A stretch of DNA of 7,653 nucleotides. It comes from an uncultured Bacteroidota bacterium. GTDB lineage: Bacteria > Bacteroidota > Bacteroidia > Bacteroidales > UBA12481. Location of the stretch: contig CAILAQ010000414.1 in NCBI GenBank assembly GCA_903832165.1, positions 1 through 7,653 of the forward strand, read 5' to 3'. Shown in pieces: positions 5,950 to 7,653 of this stretch. Position numbers and translations under genes: made by a program. Position 1 is the stretch's first letter, and the number at the start of each line of letters is the position of its first letter. The notes below the pieces were generated by a model. It saw only the letters and a program-made list of their open reading frames with translations, was not told the origin of the DNA and did no database searches.

Positions 5950-7653
5950 ACAAATTTTCATCAGCCTTTTTCAGGTGGTGCTTTCTGAAAATGATTCCGA
6001 GCATACTTGGGTAAACGATCAGCAATAGTGGCAAGGCAATAATGAATCCTCCGATTACAGCAATAGCAAGGGGTTGATGCAGCTGTGCACCGGTGCCGAT
6101 CCCCAGAGCGATGGGCATAAGTGCGGCAATCGCACCCAATGCGGTCATCAGTTTTGGCCTTAGGCGGGTGGAAATTGCATATACTAATGAATCATGCACA
6201 GTTCCGGATTTCAAATTGTGGGCAAACTGCAGGAAGGTAAAAACTGCATTCTCCCCGATAATCCCGATAATCATGATCATGCCGGTATAGCTTCCAACGT
6301 TCAGAGCGGTATTGGTTAAATACAGGGCCAGGAGGCTGCCGGATATGCCGAGGATCGAAATAAACAGAATCAGGAGGGCTACCAGAATATCTTTAAACAG
6401 GAAAAGCATCACAATAAAGACCAGCAGCCCGGCAAGAATCAGGATCATAAGCAATTCGCTGAATGATGTTTGCTGTTCCTGATAAGCACCGCCATAACTG
6501 ATATGATAACCCTGAGGAAGATTTACCTGAGTATCAATCTTTCCCTGTATGTCTCTCATTACGCTCCCAAGATCCCGCTGATCAAGCCTTGCGATAACAG
6601 CAATCATTGATTGCAGGTTTTCACGGCTGATCTGGGCCACGCCGGCATCCACGGTAACATTAGCTATTCGGGCCAGCGGAACGGGCTTCCCGTTCGGGAG
6701 GTACAAATTACTCCCGCGCAAGGCTTCCAGTGAAGTTTTAGCCGCATCGGGATAGAGCATTCTGATTTCGGTTTGCTGCTCCTTTTCAAATATGCTCCCG
6801 ATGATATTTCCTTCCAGCTGGGTTTGAAGCTGAAACTGGAAATCCTCAGGCGTCATGCCAAATTGAGCCATTTTGAGATTATCAGGAGTTACACTTACAG
6901 ACGGTCCGGCGATTGTGATGCCGTCGAATACATCAGCAGTACCTTCCGTGCCCTCAACGATACCGGCTACTTCCCTGGCAATATTCTGGATGACCAGTTG
7001 ATTATCTCCGTAAATTTTAATTTCGATTGGCTGTGTGGAACTCATCAGATCGCCCAGCATATCGCCGATCACCTGGCCAAAATCTACCTGAAGGGCGGGC
7101 TGTGTGGCTTCAATACGGGTACGGATATCATCAATTACTTCCTCTGTTGAACGTTCTCTTTCTTTCTTAAGCTGGATCAGATAATCTCCCGTATTCGGCT
7201 CGGTAATAAAAAAGCCCATTTCAGTTCCCGTTCGCCTCGAGTAGCTCTCTATCTCAGGCACCGCAGGGAAAAGCTTTTCGACTTCCCGCAAAATACGGTC
7301 GGTTTCCTGCAAGGATGTTCCGGGTGGTGAAACATAGTCGAGAATGATGGATCCCTCATCCATTTCCGGAAGAAAACCTGTTTCAAGCTGATCTTTTACC
7401 ACAAAAATTGCGGCTGCCAGGAGAATAATAAAGCCGAGACTAATAGCTGGCCGCCGAATAAAAAACGCTATCCACCTGCCCTTTTTCTGAAGCTGTGAAT
7501 CGTCTCTTTGCTTTACTTTATTTGTTTTGCCCGAAAGAACCACATAAATAACCGGCAGGGCTATCCAGCTAACAAAGAACGAGCAAACGAGGGTGATTAT
7601 CATCGTATTGGTGAGGATCTCGAAATAGGCACCCGCCACCCCACTCAACAACA
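5948..7653 (-). CDS. RND efflux transporter permease, heavy-metal (CzcA/CusA)-like type, N-terminal half missing
   Basis: This is an inner-membrane, proton-driven efflux subunit that works as a trimer with a periplasmic adaptor and an outer-membrane channel. The frame is open to the right edge, giving 568 codons. Full-length members are about 1,000-1,050 residues, so roughly the C-terminal half is present. A TTG at 7651 is not a real start. Counting from that codon: a membrane helix at about 15-40 and another at about 67-86, the latter leading into the periplasmic segment TGFLPEMDEGSIILDYVSPPG (91-111), a hallmark of CzcA/CusA-type pumps. A large periplasmic loop follows (about 100-395), then the closing set of helices (about 400-555). 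GIIGENAVF (463-471) holds the Glu-Asn pair usual in these pumps, and LGIGTGAQLHQPLA (516-529) is the conserved late loop. It ends at TAG 5950-5948 with a short basic tail. The substrate (metal ion or organic compound) cannot be told from this half. It lies 74 bp before mtaB and is probably a separate unit, though readthrough is possible. Confidence 0.9.
   Translation of the reverse strand, partial: LLSGVAGAYFEILTNTMIITLVCSFFVSWIALPVIYVVLSGKTNKVKQRDDSQLQKKGRWIAFFIRRPAISLGFIILLAAAIFVVKDQLETGFLPEMDEGSIILDYVSPPGTSLQETDRILREVEKLFPAVPEIESYSRRTGTEMGFFITEPNTGDYLIQLKKERERSTEEVIDDIRTRIEATQPALQVDFGQVIGDMLGDLMSSTQPIEIKIYGDNQLVIQNIAREVAGIVEGTEGTADVFDGITIAGPSVSVTPDNLKMAQFGMTPEDFQFQLQTQLEGNIIGSIFEKEQQTEIRMLYPDAAKTSLEALRGSNLYLPNGKPVPLARIANVTVDAGVAQISRENLQSMIAVIARLDQRDLGSVMRDIQGKIDTQVNLPQGYHISYGGAYQEQQTSFSELLMILILAGLLVFIVMLFLFKDILVALLILFISILGISGSLLALYLTNTALNVGSYTGMIMIIGIIGENAVFTFLQFAHNLKSGTVHDSLVYAISTRLRPKLMTALGAIAALMPIALGIGTGAQLHQPLAIAVIGGFIIALPLLLIVYPSMLGIIFRKHHLKKADENL

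Noticed and set aside
6773..7150. A 125-codon plus-strand frame opposite the RND gene
   Set aside because: It is antisense to the conserved periplasmic domain of the pump and has no recognisable features.
7649..7651. TTG at the right edge as the start of the RND gene
   Set aside because: The frame stays open to the window end and the family needs several hundred more N-terminal residues, so this is an internal codon.

Overview
The window carries four genes, all on the minus strand, read from high to low coordinates: the C-terminal half of an RND efflux pump (runs off the right edge), a methanol:corrinoid methyltransferase (MtaB), an exported glycoside hydrolase of the GH36/GH27 type, and an exported six-hairpin (alpha/alpha)6 glycosidase that runs off the left edge. 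I see no convincing plus-strand gene, RNA gene, mobile element or CRISPR array. The plus-strand open frames are shadows of these genes.

The source is most likely a Bacteroidota bacterium from an anaerobic or glycan-rich setting. Both exported enzymes have signal peptides ending in Ala-Gln, which is common in that phylum. Two of the three visible starts lack a Shine-Dalgarno sequence, and the gene content is glycan degradation. This is an inference: no marker gene is present, and an anaerobic member of another phylum with mtaB is possible. The very good Shine-Dalgarno in front of the GH36-like gene is somewhat against a typical Bacteroidota leader.

Layout. 7653-5948: RND pump, its stop codon lying inside a perfect 10-bp inverted repeat (5914-5949). 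5947-5874: 74-bp spacer. 5873-4497: mtaB. 4496-4486: an 11-bp gap, with the Shine-Dalgarno of the next gene overlapping the mtaB stop. 4485-2404: GH36-like enzyme. 2403-2314: 90-bp A/T-rich spacer with no clear terminator or promoter. 2313-1: six-hairpin glycosidase, 771 residues visible, no stop in the window.

How they may work together. The two hydrolases would act outside the cytoplasm on an alpha-linked, probably galactose- or rhamnose-like glycan. MtaB has no signal peptide, so it would work in the cytoplasm, moving a methyl group from methanol (or a related methyl donor) to a corrinoid protein. The tight mtaB-hydrolase coupling suggests that the target glycan releases methanol, for example from methyl esters, or carries methyl groups, and that this one-carbon unit is collected along with the sugar. 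The corrinoid protein (MtaC) and the second methyltransferase (MtaA) are not in view. The pump looks like a separate upstream unit.
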